Source: Chondrus crispus
Lineage: Eukaryota; Rhodophyta; Florideophyceae; Gigartinales; Gigartinaceae
DNA length: 64,000 bases
Assembly: GCF_000350225.1 (NCBI RefSeq)
Contig: NW_005179261.1
Location: 1-64,000 of the forward strand
Reading direction: 5' to 3'
Shown here: piece by piece, positions 44,566 to 56,400 of the stretch
Position numbering within the stretch: the first letter of the stretch is position 1
How the letters are laid out: each line of letters begins with the position of its first letter
Program-made: the position numbers and the translations under genes
The notes under the pieces: generated by a model
The model's database searches: none
What the model saw: the letters and a program-made list of their open reading frames with translations, nothing else
Told to the model about the DNA's origin: nothing

Positions 44566-44811
44566 GTTCTCCTGACACACACAGGAGAACATTTTGAGAG
44601 AACGCTCTCCCAACGAGTGGGGAAGTTCTCCGCCAGCAGGAGCATCTCCCTACAGCGATCCCTCTTCCTCCGGAAGAAGAGGGATCGCTGTAGGGAGATG
44701 AAGAGGGATCGCTGTCGGGAGATGGTATAGGGCCCCTATACATCCTTCCACATCGCGATCTCGCGCTCGCCATGTGACAGCTCCGTCCGCGGAGCGTCGT
44801 ATCTGTCACAG
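44566..44811. repeat. Cluster of short hairpins
   Basis: Small arms at 44566-44574/44582-44590 (GTTCTCCTG) are followed by a perfect 25-bp-arm hairpin (44643-44667 and 44676-44700). A third, direct copy of the right arm follows at 44701-44724 with one mismatch. A further stem (TGTGACAG...CTGTCACA) lies at about 44773-44811. No gene is evident here; it may be a foldback element or a hairpin intron of an unrecognised gene. Confidence 0.55.
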
Positions 44812-45030
44812 CAGACAACATTCTTGACGCTCTCGCAATTTAACACCCGTCAACCACATATTGGTTCTCTTCAACGCTCTCCTCAACGATCAGAATGCAA
44901 CAGTGACTAATTCTTGCCATTACCGCAGCCTTGCTGTTCTGAGCCAGCATTTGAACCTCCTACCTCGAAACCGTCGTCACGCCATGACACAGTGATACAT
45001 AACTTACATAAAATGGAGCTATAGTGCTAC

Positions 45031-45378
45031 ATGGTTGAGTTGGATTCTGATAGATGGCTAGATCCAACGATGTACAATACACTATCCTCTTCTGACCTTC
45101 CTTTTTCTCAGGAACTGTCTCGTGATGCCAATATGCAGTCCTCTTCCGAGGATTCTTTTAACACCGGGCAGGGCAGTGCGATTCCAGAAGCAGATGTCAG
45201 TTTTCTTAACACAAGGACAATAGAGAACTCCGGAAAGCGGACGTTTGACGATATGGAACGCACGGAAGTTGTGATGGAGGATTACAACTCCCTATTTTTT
45301 AGGGACTACATGAATGAGTTTATGACGACTGCAGGATATGGACTTGAGAGTCCAATCGAGGCAGATATACTGAATTGA
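45031..45378 (+). CDS. Unknown small acidic protein or first exon
   Basis: 115 codons from ATG to TGA, rich in Ser, Asp and Glu (SRDANMQSSSEDSFNTG, then TFDDMERTEVVMEDYNS). It looks disordered. It could be a stand-alone gene or the 5' coding part of the multi-exon gene that begins within 310 bp downstream on the same strand. No family recognised. Confidence 0.4.
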   Translation: MVELDSDRWLDPTMYNTLSSSDLPFSQELSRDANMQSSSEDSFNTGQGSAIPEADVSFLNTRTIENSGKRTFDDMERTEVVMEDYNSLFFRDYMNEFMTTAGYGLESPIEADILN

Positions 45379-45685
45379 GTGTGGGTACAACCATGCCACA
45401 AATCGGACGGGGAGGCATATTGCGGACTGGAACATGCGGCGGTTTTAGAGACTGGGAATATGCACACCAAGTCGACAGTGTGGACCACAAACTCTACCCG
45501 ATATATGTCAAAGAGTGTAACCTTATTTGGGCCGTGTTCTGTTAATGACTGTGAAGCATGAACACGCCGAACCCACTGATTCTCTCTCTTGCCTTTCTGC
45601 ATTTTAGATATTTATTCCTCTTTCGATCTTACAAAAGCTTCGCGCCCAACATCAATTCGGTATTGCGCTCCAGAAACCGAAAAGT

Positions 45686-47007
45686 ATGTTCCATTGCAGA
45701 ACTGAAGGGCACAATTATTTCGCATGTGTTACCGTTTCTTATGGTACTTGCGCGGGCAATATGACTGAAAAAGTGAATCAGGCCTACCTTTCCAGGTATG
45801 CATTTCTAGTGACCGATATAAGGAGGTTTGGAGCTCTTTTAACTGCTCTAAGTCTTATCGCGGCAGAGTGGAGCAAAGAGAGTACGGTTAGTTGAATGAG
45901 CCTTCAAAGAAAATTCCTTTATAACAGAACTGGGAACTGAGTTTGCAGCCGTCAGTAGAGCTTTGTTCATCATTGAAGGAATGACTATATACTCAGTCGA
46001 TGACGACCATAACAGACATCGCTCCAGGTCTCCTTCACATTTGTCGAATTTGTCCCAAGTCAACAACCCGAAGAGACTCTCGGGCCTGTTAAAAAGCTGC
46101 TTGCTCGCCGTTGACACATGCTGAACTGGCAAGTCCTTACAATAGATCTAATGAGAAAATAATCTACGTCCGGGAGGGTCTAGCGATGCTCATTCGGGGC
46201 GGGCCAACTCTTGCTTCCCTCGGACCGATGTTGGATTCTTTATTTGCCGCTGACAGACGCTACCACGAGGTCGCCACCGATGGTTTTTTGAAGGAGACTC
46301 TTGGTGCCTCATGCTTAGGGGCCCAGAAACGCTCGCTGAGCTTCTCATTTGTTTTGGGGATGGCGCAAAAAGTAAACTTCATAAAGTGATGTTCATATTG
46401 CAAAATGGCTGCAGAGCAGTTTAAAGTGCAGTTCTACCCATCCAAATGAACAGAAAGGGCTCAGCAAGCTTCTGCGTATAGAGAAAACCTCTTCTGGCGG
46501 AATTGATGCAGTCTATAGTAATGACGGGAGCAGGTTCGGTGCGCACAAGATCTTTGTCATTTCATACGAGGGCTACGGTAATTCTTTCACTTCCAAACAC
46601 TGTTTGGAAGTGAAAGAATTACCGTAGCTGCACCTCTTCCCCCTGTCAGGGGGAAGAGGTGCAGGTCATTTACGACAGGCGCACTGATACCGGGAAATGC
46701 TGGAATTATATACAATTTACGCGTTTCAGTGTCGGAGTACATGAATTACAGCCTGAAAGTAATACAAGTCTTGAGCAAAGTGCATCTGCTAACCATTTGT
46801 CAGGCAGAGGACCCTGCAGAATTCTTGGTGCGTTCTATTATGTTCACATCAAGAAAAGTTGGCGTGTTCTTTTCGGCCATGCATAGGAACACAAGTGTGC
46901 ACCGTACTGGACTTGTTGGTTCTCTAAAATGTGTCCGGCTACAGCTTGATGTCGCTGCTATGCCAGGACGGACGGACGACGTACTTCTAATTCTCAAAGA
47001 GCGATGA
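45686..47007 (+). CDS. Unknown multi-exon gene (at least six exons, introns 41-101 nt)
   Basis: Exons: ...-45795, 45867-45886 (a 20-nt microexon), 45928-46109, 46156-46371, 46454-46577, 46679-47007. Introns: 71 nt (GTATGC...GGCAG), 41 nt (GTTAGT...AACAG), 46 nt (GTTGAC...ATGAG), 82 nt (GTAAAC...AACAG) and 101 nt (GTAATT...GACAG). The phases 2, 1, 0, 0, 1 agree at every join, which is strong support for the chain. The protein has stretches such as LAMLIRGGPTLASLGPMLDSL, GGIDAVYSNDGSRFGAHKIF and DPAEFLVRSIMFTSRKVGVF. No domain is recognised. A helical Lys/Glu-rich frame continues after 47007 (about 47010-47220), so the real end may lie further on, with an A-run error at about 46996. Intron 5 is built of two perfect hairpins. 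Confidence 0.65.
46578..46678 (+). other. Hairpin intron (two perfect inverted repeats)
   Basis: This is intron 5 of the gene above. Hairpin 1 pairs 46573-46599 with 46601-46627 (27 bp, 1-nt loop) and encloses the 5' splice site; its first five bases are exon. Hairpin 2 pairs 46628-46644 with 46648-46664 (17 bp, 3-nt loop) and follows without spacing. A 14-nt tail leads to GACAG. Both hairpins are perfect. Confidence 0.75.
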
Positions 47008-47047
47008 AACTGTCATAAATACAGCGGGCATCACCGAGAGGGAAGCA

Positions 47048-47966
47048 TTGACAAACGTTACGGCAAGCGCCGCGGAGAGCTTGATGCGAACTACGTCAGA
47101 AACCCTGTTGCAAAAGCGCAAGGATGAAATTTTGTCCTTGCTTGCTGCAGTCGGTAATCGTGAACGGGCTTCTAAAGAAAATATGAGCTCATTGAAAGGG
47201 TCACGCAACACGGCTGCTGGTAGGCGATGGAGAGCCGGTCTTGTTATCTTTTGTTTCATAGACTGTGCATGATGAAAAAAGGGAGCTGGATGCCGCGGGT
47301 GATGTAATTTGTGCTTTATGAAATGCATCTCGAAGTACATGGGCAATGAAAACTCTCATTGCTACGTTCGGTATGAAAAAGGGGGCGCTAAATGAGGTTG
47401 AGGTACATAGGGCTTCTCCACGATTTATGCAGGAGCACACGGTCAGGAGATTGCATGCACATTTTTAAGCACCCATAAGCCAACGCTCTAAAAGTAATGA
47501 GCTGATTATATACGCTGTGTTGGCCTCGTTGCCCCTAACGCTGCTCCAATGTTGGCAGGTAGTCAAGATGGACAATTGAGGTACTACACCACAGGTGACA
47601 TACATTCTATCCTGCCTCGAGGTTAAAACCATGGCATCTCCAGCCACGATTGACAACGCCAAAGCGCTTAGGGACTGTAGTAGAACGTGCCGCGCTCGAC
47701 CGGCTTCGGGTAGCGGGAGCTGCGACACGTCGTACTGTAGTTTGAGGCGTGCGAGACGCGACGAGTGCCGTGCACACGTGTAGTAAGAACCACAAAACAA
47801 GACAGAAGGGAGTTTGGTAGCTGGTTGGTAGAGGTTTTGGTAGCACGGTGTGGGTTCGACACAACGATGCCACGAAAGGCAGATCGACGTCCTCGACGTG
47901 GTAACTCGACGCCGTGCGGAGGCGACGCCGTCGCGGAGGACGAATCCGGGCGCTATGCCGTGCGCG
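47048..47966. other. Downstream flank, no clear gene
   Basis: A helical frame (SAAESLMRTTSETLLQKRKD, then EILSLLAAVGNRERASKEN) occupies the first 170 bp and probably belongs to the preceding gene. Around 47270-47330, DEKRELDAAGDVICAL ending in TGA could be a last exon. The stretch 47650-47790 has LTR-like CTGTAG motifs but no definable ends. Confidence 0.35.
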
Positions 47967-48572
47967 TGGTATAACGGCAAACTAGATTTAGATCTAGATT
48001 GGATCCCGCACTGTAGAGCCGGAGCTTTACAGTACGGACCCACACGTGTGCGCGACACGCACGTGTACTGTCAGCCCGATGCCTGACAGCGCTACAGTGC
48101 AGGCTGACCCGCACTACAGTAGCCCCCTACAGTACGTCGGTACTGTAGTGTTATGATAGAATACTTTGTACATTAAATACGCGAGCGACCGACGACGGAG
48201 AAAAAGGACAAGCACGAGCTTGTCCACGACTCTCCGTCTAGGTGAGCTCGGCCGCTTACTCTACTAGAACGACCGGCCTACTCTAGTCCGTTCTAGGCAA
48301 GGGACCGCGCGGGCAAGGACGCGCCAGCACGCGAGCGAGCCCGGATCCGCCTCCGCCCGTCGGTACTGGATCGTCTACCAGTATCGCACCGGGGCGTCGA
48401 GGCGTAGATCCGCTCGCGCGTGCGCGCGTCGGACCCGACCGCGCTCTACCACACTGCTACCAGGGCCCGCGCCCGGTCCCGTGTGTGAGTGGTGCTTCAT
48501 CCCGTTCTCGGCGATCCGAGGTCTATAAGACTGGACGCATACACCCCTCTCCGCGGGGGTGTTTATGCTACA
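47967..48572 (+). repeat. Solo LTR, gypsy family A (606 bp)
   Basis: It runs from TGGTATAAC to TTATGCTACA and aligns throughout with 15520-16127, including the TATA-like TACATTAAATACG (about 48168-48180) and the stem-loop GGACAAGC-ACGA-GCTTGTCC at 48206-48225. Flanking pentamers are GCGCG and GTGCG, a possible worn target duplication. No internal region is attached on either side. Confidence 0.82.
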
Positions 48573-50759
48573 GTGCGCTCGTCGTGCGTTACCCCTGCGG
48601 TGGTGTACTTTTCGTTGTACTCGATGTACAAAAAGGGAAGACGAAAACGTAGTCAGGCGAAAGACTTGGGCACAAAACCAAGGGACAAAGGGGTCGGCCC
48701 TCGAGATGATGCCACTGCCTTGATCGATGATCCACTCGAGTCCTTCCCCTTCCCTACTTTATTATATCTACTACAGTAGTCCCCGTTCTTACAGTGCCAG
48801 ACTGTAACGGTACGACTACACGTCGGGCAGTAACGGTCCTGCACTTGGGCGACAGCGAGGTTCGCCGGTATCATAAATTAGACGGTATAATTCGAGTACA
48901 GTACGTACACGGACGCGAATTGCGCTGCCCAACTTACTAGGCGATAAGGTAATTACCTTTCGAATTGGTAATTAACCAATGCGGTCCTTGTCATACACCA
49001 TCGGGTGTTCGAGTACAGTATGTACACTAGTGGACACCTGGCGATATACCACAGGGACAAGTACCGTCCATTGTCAAACGTGAGTGGAATTAGAAGTTCA
49101 AAGCATGCAGACAAGCAATTAAAAATACCAAATACGCCTGAGTACCGCTTACAAGAAATTCTTCATGCCGCTGTACTTGGGTTAAGCAGTGTAATTTTTG
49201 TTGTGGCTGTATGAAGCCGTACCAGAGTCGGAGAAATAATATACCCTGCTTTGTTGGTGTTTACTGAGTTCCAATGCAATCATTACATGTTCGTTTTGGA
49301 TGGCATTCGTGTCGCAGCATTTAATTAGATTGGAGTAGACGCGTGTGGCATACCGACCCGGTCCGATGTTTTACTGAAGAACACATTGGCGACAGATCAT
49401 TATTCACAACTTTCTTTCCAAACTTTGAGTGAAGCGTGTAATAATATGGATCCTTCCGGTTCGGTGTTGGTCCGTCACGGAGTGGGTGTCCACGTCAGCG
49501 GTAAGTTACGACACCACCCACCTCTCTCGAGGGTGGCGGATATGACTCCGAAAAACGAACAAATGGAACTGCGACCGCGGAAGGGAGAGGGCTCACTGGG
49601 CGTATGCTTCTGCCAGACGGTAAACAGACCAATCTGGGGAGCGTGCACTTGCGGCCCTCAAAGATGACCTCCTGCGGGACGATCTTTCTCTTCCAAGTTC
49701 CCCGCTAGGTTTTCGCCAAAGGTGTCGCTGCCCCCCCTTACTGTGGTGGCGTACTGCCCCGGTCCCTAAGTACGTCGACCTCCGGCAGCCGGGCAGTACA
49801 GTAGTGATTCACTTCTACTCTGGATCAGTACAGTTGTGTATTTCTACTGTAATACAACGGGGAATGATCTGCACAGCAGCACACGTGGCTGCTCTCCTGG
49901 CACCTGTCCTCGCAGCAGAGCTCGCATCACGTGTGGTAGCTGGGACTCCCCCGGCTGACACTCCTAGTACACTAATTTCTACGCCCCTACAGTAGGTGGG
50001 CCTAGTCTACTGTACCCTATCGGGACGTAATCCGTACGGTGGTACACGTGGCCACACCGACGCCACCTGTCACCCGTGGCGGTACGTGCACCCCGTGTAC
50101 AATCTGAGGTATACCCTGCCCTTCCAGTGTCGTCCGGTCACCTCTAGGGATCTCCCTTCGGGTCGTCACGTTTACCGACACCAGTTGGTAGCCGTTCTCC
50201 CACAGCTTGCTTCGCTTCATGTGTCACGTGAATTCAAACTGTACAAATTAATACGGTGTTGACGACCGTGTTGATTAATGCAGAAATTGTGCACCTTCAC
50301 GGTGGTAATAATCAATTCGATGCCGACTTCTCATGAAAATTTTGTATGGAATTTGCGGAAGGTATCTCTTTCAAGAAGTCCTCAGTCACTAAACAGATAT
50401 CCAAAAGCTGTTTTACGGGCATACGCAGGGAGGAATGGAAAAGTGTAAACGTCGCGGTACAGATAGCTCTGGAGTGGAGAGGCAGGATAAAGAGTTTGTC
50501 AGCTTTCATCACAATAGTACGCTTCGTCTCCTGCTATCTAGAACTGATTTAGTGGAAAACCTGCGGCGAGATATCCGCCTAAGAAGGGCGAAAAGGTGCA
50601 AGAGGGCCATTTGTTGACCCCTTACACAGTGCCAATTCAAAGACAAATCGAAAACGAACACCCACGAACGCTTGAACTGGTACAGAATAGTATCCCTTTC
50701 GGCAATGAAATCTTGTTAGACCACGGTGGTTCTCCAGCTGCATAATCTTGACACATATC
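48573..50759. other. Long stretch, no gene supported
   Basis: About 2.2 kb with many short CTACAG/CTGTAG-type inverted motifs around 48770 and 49730-50000, reminiscent of worn LTR or non-coding element sequence. A minus-strand piece with CPTC...HCKNGDYC near 48790-48850 is zinc-finger-like but isolated. A plus-strand piece at 50346-50620 has some coding character without a domain. Confidence 0.4.
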
Positions 50760-51356
50760 TTATTCAAAGCCCTTTGTGGATCCAGTCATAGGACTCACAC
50801 TCCTTCGTGAAACTCTAAACTCTTCGGCAAGCCGCTGCAGTTGATCCTGGAATCCAAGAACGTCTAAAAATGACAATCTTAAAAGCAGAGAAACCCTTGT
50901 CCCTTTGAAAATTGAGTACAGTATGGGTTTCCCGACAGAGGAGTGCCCCATTTCATCTGGGTAGCTAACACCTGCAAGAAGGCACATTGTTATTCCTAAT
51001 CTTGCGGCGGGTTTCACAATACTTTGTGCCTCTCGTCTTCTTATTTAGTCACCCATAGTCTCCAGCAGAACATGAAATGATCGCCTGATCGATCGAAATA
51101 CACGCTCGGATTCTCCTTCGCAATACAATGCAATTATAGGTATAACCGATGGGATCTGTAAACCGAGAACGGAAAAGAAAGACAGGCCGGATAGAAATGA
51201 GGAAGCCTGGGTGACCACTACGCCGTGCTGTCCCGTAGAATAGTGTGAACGGTAGGAAGCACAGAAGAAGGTAGGCACACTGTACCGCACAAGTGCAGCT
51301 ATACTGGACTGAGGGTCAGTACAGCCGGTGGCGACTTGGAAACCTATAAAGCTCAC
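50760..51356 (-). CDS. Unknown gene, last two exons
   Basis: Exon 51356-51053 and exon 50971-50760 (stop) flank an 81-nt intron (51052-50972, GTGACT...TTGCAG). The join is phase 1 and restores MGVSYPDEMGH. The first exon has a hydrophobic stretch (SSFLSGLSFFSVLGLQIPSV) that could be membrane-associated; the second has LLLRLSFLDVLGFQDQLQRL. The two similar LSF...VLG segments may be an internal repeat. The gene's upstream part is not visible; a family-A LTR starts 92 bp further. Confidence 0.5.
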
Positions 51357-51447
51357 TATCCTTAAGATCTAAGGGCGACAGTTGGAAGTAAGGGGAGGCT
51401 TGATTGCCTCTGTTACCTCCAGCCTAGAGCCCCCTCTCTTATAACCC

Positions 51448-52048
51448 TGTAGCATAAGCCCCCCTAACGGGCGGAGGTGAATGCTCAGTCCAAGGAAAGA
51501 CCCTGAGCAACCACGAGAAGGGGGACTGGAGCACAGGAAAGGACACAAATCCTGGTAGCAGTTGTGGAGCAGGGGGTCGCGAACGCGTAATGGAACGCGG
51601 TGGAGCGGATGGACGCCTCGCTGCCAGGGGCAGCACTCCGTGACGTTCCAGTGCCGACGGGCGGAGACGGATCACTACGCAAATGCGTACGATGCGTTCG
51701 CTACCGGTGTCGATCCCCGCTTTAACGCGGTCTGGAAGGTACAGCGTGTGGTAGTGAGAGAGTTGGGTGCAGCCGGGGCGGAGGTTGGCTAAGCCCGTGC
51801 TTGTCCGTCCCCTCAGACTTCGGCCTCCTGTGCTTTATTATAAAAATACGCAGCTATCATAAAACAGTACAGTGCAGGGCGTACGGTACTGTATTGGCTA
51901 CTGTGTCGAGCAGCCGTCTTCCCGTACTGTAGCGCTGTCACGCGTCCGGGCTGAAAGTACACGTGTGTATGTGCGCAGGCGAGCGAGCGGTAAGGTTCGT
52001 ACCTTACAGACAGCACTCTAGTTCTAAATCTAATTGGGGATTATACCA
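51448..52048 (-). repeat. LTR, gypsy family A (601 bp), older
   Basis: Read on the minus strand it begins TGGTATAATCC and ends GCTTATGCTACA. The stem-loop lies at 51787-51806 with one imperfect arm, and TATGATAG plus a TATA-like run are recognisable around 51840-51865. Several LTR hairpins have decayed and no target duplication is seen, so it looks older than the copies at 15520 and 47967. Confidence 0.75.
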
Positions 52049-53408
52049 CCACCCCACCAGCGGGGCAGTGGCTCCGGATGGGCTACAGTATCTGTACTAA
52101 CTGTATCCAGCGTACTGTGGCTAACGGGAGTTGAAGAGTGTGACGGGACAGCAGAGGGGCGCCCTCTGGCCACAACCGTTGTGGCCAGAGCGTGCCCGTC
52201 TCCTGCACGGCCGTTACGGCCGTTACGGCCATGATGAATGTGCCAATCCAGCTCATCCTGGTGAGCGGCAGGAACCTCTTGCCACAACTGGGGCCAATGG
52301 AGACCAGATGTAGTTCGTGGAATGCGGTCGCTCAGAGCATGGTGCTGCGCACTTCTCGTTCTCTAGTCACAATCGCGAAGTGGGCGGCGGAGGACGACAA
52401 TATGCGGCAAGTGTAGGTTGAGGAAATCGCGGTGGGTATCCTGAGTTTCAGTGGTGGCTGCGGTCGCCCGGACCAACTTTATGAGCCGGAGTGTGAAGTT
52501 GTGAAGGCATAGGGAAGGGATAGCGGAGTATATTAGGTACGATTGCAAGTGGCTGAGGAGTAGTTCTTGAACAGATGGCAGCGATGAATAGCAGGAGTGA
52601 GGAGGGCGCCAGGTCGATAGGGACTGCGCAAAGTACCATTGTATGCCGTAGGAAGGTTTGGCACCGTACCTGCCGGAGACAGAGAAGGCTTAACCAATTG
52701 GTCTGCGGTGCGGTGAGCTGTGCCCGTGATCAGGTATAGGACTGCCAGATCACGGCGTAGGCCTGCTATGCAGAATTTATGGCGCGCATTGTTGTTTCTC
52801 ACAGCGTTTTGCTATTACACTTCACCAAAACTGTGCATACATATAGCGGCATGATTACAGTGGGTATGAGCAGAGGACCGATTTGATTGAGTCATCTTAC
52901 ACATGCGCGAGGCATGCAAGACCTCACGCCACAGGAGACGCGATCAGTACGCGCAAGATGTGAGAACAGAACGGCAGCGGCGCCGGGGCCCGCAGATGTA
53001 ATTCTTGAGTACAAGGCGGCGATCCAACAAATAATTATGACCTGAAGGGCGAGGAAAGCAATTCCACGCCGTTTTCTCCAATTAAATGTTTTGCAGAAGC
53101 ATCATGTATGCGACCCTCCATGGAGAGCCTTGAAAAAATATTTTTGTGTGCGCACGTTCAGGTCGTTTCCAAAGGGCTTCTGACTCGAACGCGCCAAAAG
53201 AAGAGAGACGGGAGTGCAATCCCCGCGGCCGGGCATCGGTTTTATGGGCCCATCACACGAGTAATGTGCTTTTGCACCATGGCACGGTAGGACGAGGCGT
53301 AGTGATGGGTCAGGCCATGCAGGCGGATGGGAGCAATCTCCATGACATTAGCGCAATAGGCAACATGCGAAAAGGGGATAACGCGGAGAATGCAAGTCTT
53401 CCATGGCC
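52049..53408. other. Intergenic, small hairpin and short tandem repeat only
   Basis: A perfect 13-bp-arm hairpin lies at 52164-52190 (CTCTGGCCACAAC / GTTGTGGCCAGAG). A GGCCGTTAC unit is repeated about 2.5 times at 52208-52230. No gene is recognised. Confidence 0.45.
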
Positions 53409-56400
53409 CTAGGGATGGCTGATCCGCTTGGCCATGGCGTAGGGAACGGGGAGGTTGCTCACGCGACGGTATGTTGCGATCTGCATGTCCTCTAAGCGAA
53501 CGGCCCGCCGAAAGAAAACGGGGGTCAATTTCCTATAGGTTCCTTCTCTGTTCTGAATAGTTATCATTCGTCCTTGAACATGCATAACTATAAATGGTCC
53601 TAACCAGTTCTTATCTACTTCACTAAAGACTGGTACTTCGTCTCCAAGTTGATATATCCCATCGGCTGCTGGAGGTATCTGTCTTGTTAACGCTGCTTGT
53701 ATTCTCCTTTCGGCAACAATTGCATTCATTTCCATCTGAGCAGATGTCAGTAGTTTCATTCGTTCTGCTTGTGATAGGAGCTCGTTGCCGATGATTGGGA
53801 ATCGAGGAGTAATTCCGAAAGCCAGAAATGAGAGTACAAGTCCTTTTTCTCCGATTGTGTCGTTCATTGCTTTTACTGCTATGCTGAGAAGAATTTCTTT
53901 GGGTGCTTGTGGGTAGTCAGCTCGCACTGTTCCATAAATTCTTCTCAGAGGTTCTTGGAGTCTTTCGCCGATTCCTAGGGAGCTGTGGGCTTTGACTCCG
54001 GAGATTCTGAGCTGCATGCCGGCATGATCAGTGAGCTGGCGCCGGCGATCAGAAGTAAAGGATGATCCTTAGTCGACTCGGATGCGATTTGGGTATCCGG
54101 TGAACATGGTACACCATACCTGGATGAAGGCGAACCAAATATCTTCAACACTCTAGTCGAAGTCTTTGTTGAGGAAGGCAGGAGATGGGAAACGAGTAGC
54201 CGAGTCGACGATATGGAGTAAGGCTTTTCCGTCAAGGAACATGAGGTCCATAAAGAGTTCTTCCCCGAATTTAACGGAATCTTCTGTTGGAAGGGAGGCC
54301 TTGAAACGAATGGGGGTTGGTCCCAGGCGTTGACAAGTATCACATGCTTGTTTAATCTGGTCTAGAAACTGTTTGGTGTCTGGATTCGTTCCGTAAGGTC
54401 GTGCCATGCGAAGCAGGTTGTAGAGTTTGTCCGTAGCGGGATGGGAGAATCCGCAATGAAGGCGCACGAGTTCTGGAGAAGAAAAGAATATGTGATCACG
54501 TTTCGGCCATTCGAGATACACATGGCCGTTCTTACGTAGAAGGGGGATACTGTAGTGCAATGCGCCTGGTAGGCAGTGGGCAAAGTCGAAGACCCTCACG
54601 GCCCGGAAACAAACAAACAAACGAAACAACCAAAGCCGGCGGCGGCGCAATGCCACGGAGTGTTCGGAGCTCCCTTTCCCTTCATGCGGGCTTGCGGCCC
54701 GCGGTAGCTGGAATCCCAAAAGGGGGGGCAAAGGAAGAAAAGCCCGGCCCGGGATTTTAGGTGTGGTAGAGACTTGAAAAGGCAAATGCTCGACGAGTGC
54801 GGGGTGTCTAGGCAGACCGAACCCGCTGCGTCGTAAATCCAATGCTCGTGGAGCGCCTTGATACCTTATACCCTTGATAAAGTCTTCGACGGGGACGTCA
54901 CAACGTAGCCCGTCGGGAAAGAAGAAAACGTAGCAGCGCTACACCGTCGTACTGCCCGATGGCAAAGTACCAACACCGGATCGGTCGCAACCAGATTCCG
55001 ATGGAACCAACTCTGAGAAAAGCACCACTGGTGCACCGACACAGAAACCCGATGGCTAATGACGTCACGTTGCCGATCGCAATACTACAAGGTGGGACCA
55101 ACTCAAGATTAAGGGAAATTAGGATAGGGAAATGAAAGAAAAATGACGGGGACCCCCGAGCGCTGAAGGAGGCCGTAGGCTTAGGTAAAAGGGAGCGTCT
55201 TGGTAGAGACGGACTTCGACCAAGGCGACATTCAACTCCGGCAACTCGGGTTACCTTTACTGACTTGGTGGCCAGTGGGCTAAGGTATATATCGACCCCC
55301 GGAGCCACTACAGTAGCTCGCGGCGCTAGATCCTAGATCTAATCTAGTGTCAGCCAAATTAATACTGACTAATTAACTAAATAAAATTAATAATTAAAAT
55401 AAAAACTGTGCAAATATTCACAGGTGTGTCTCCCAGTCCCGGACTACAGTATTCAAATTCCAACTTACTTTCTTTTCCCTTCACCCCCTTGTGCAACCCC
55501 TTATTGCACTACAGATACTTAGTTGTCGATGGGGACAATTAAGGCGGTTAGTGATGGTGCTGACGAACATACCGTACTTGGTGTGTTATACCGTAATTTG
55601 GGGTGTATTATCTTGGAGATGGAAACTGTCGCTGGCTAAAATTCCGATGGATCTATAGTCCGGCGAGAGTTCGCCCTGTAATCGAAAAAGGATTCGTTTT
55701 TTACGTGGTTGTTAACTACTTTTTCTGTCTCGTCGATGTCACTGTCAGTCACGCTGTCAGATCCATCCTAGTGATGTGACTCAGAACCGTTTGAGGCGTT
55801 TGGTTCTTCGAAGTCTTCGACAGAAGTGTCATTATGGTGCATGATGTCTTCCACTTGATTACTAAGTTCATACAGTATGCCCTTGACGTGGTTAGGGCGC
55901 GCTTTGATCATGCGTCGTACACTGCGTATGACAGAGGCCGGTTTAGGGCATTCTCGGATGAAGTGGTACTTACTACCACAGTTGTGGCAGCATCTTATGT
56001 TACCAAAACGGCCCTTTCCGTTTATTGCATCCTTAAATCGTTTGGATGGACCAGAGAAATTGCCACGAGGGTTCGACGAGGAGAATCCAGGTCGACGGGG
56101 TATACCGTATGTACTTTGTCTTTGAAAATGAATGCCGGGGACGGTTGGCATCATTGACGGTGTTCTGGAGGTATCACGCTTACGGCTTTCGTTCTGTTTC
56201 TCCTCTTGGAGACAAGCTGCATCAAGTGCTGTATACATTTGCTGGAACGTCCAAAGTGGCGTGGAAGCAAGGCTTTGAGTCAGAACAGGTTTAGCCCATT
56301 CTGTCCCAATCACGGCGTCATGAAGGTACTATGTCTTATTGGGATCTGACCGATGGGTTTGGGGCCCTTGCGGTGTGTACCGGGTGATGGTTTCACGAAG

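Noticed and set aside
47650-47790. Possible additional gypsy LTR (CTGTAGTAG...GTGTAGTAAG)
   Set aside because: Only scattered LTR-like words; no alignable body, no defined ends.
47840-47880. GGTTCGAC-containing stretch as a tRNA gene
   Set aside because: No acceptor stem or anticodon arm can be folded around it; no tRNA or rRNA gene was found in the window.
48788-48850. Isolated Cys/His cluster on the minus strand as a zinc-finger gene
   Set aside because: About 20 residues in a frame with no other support.
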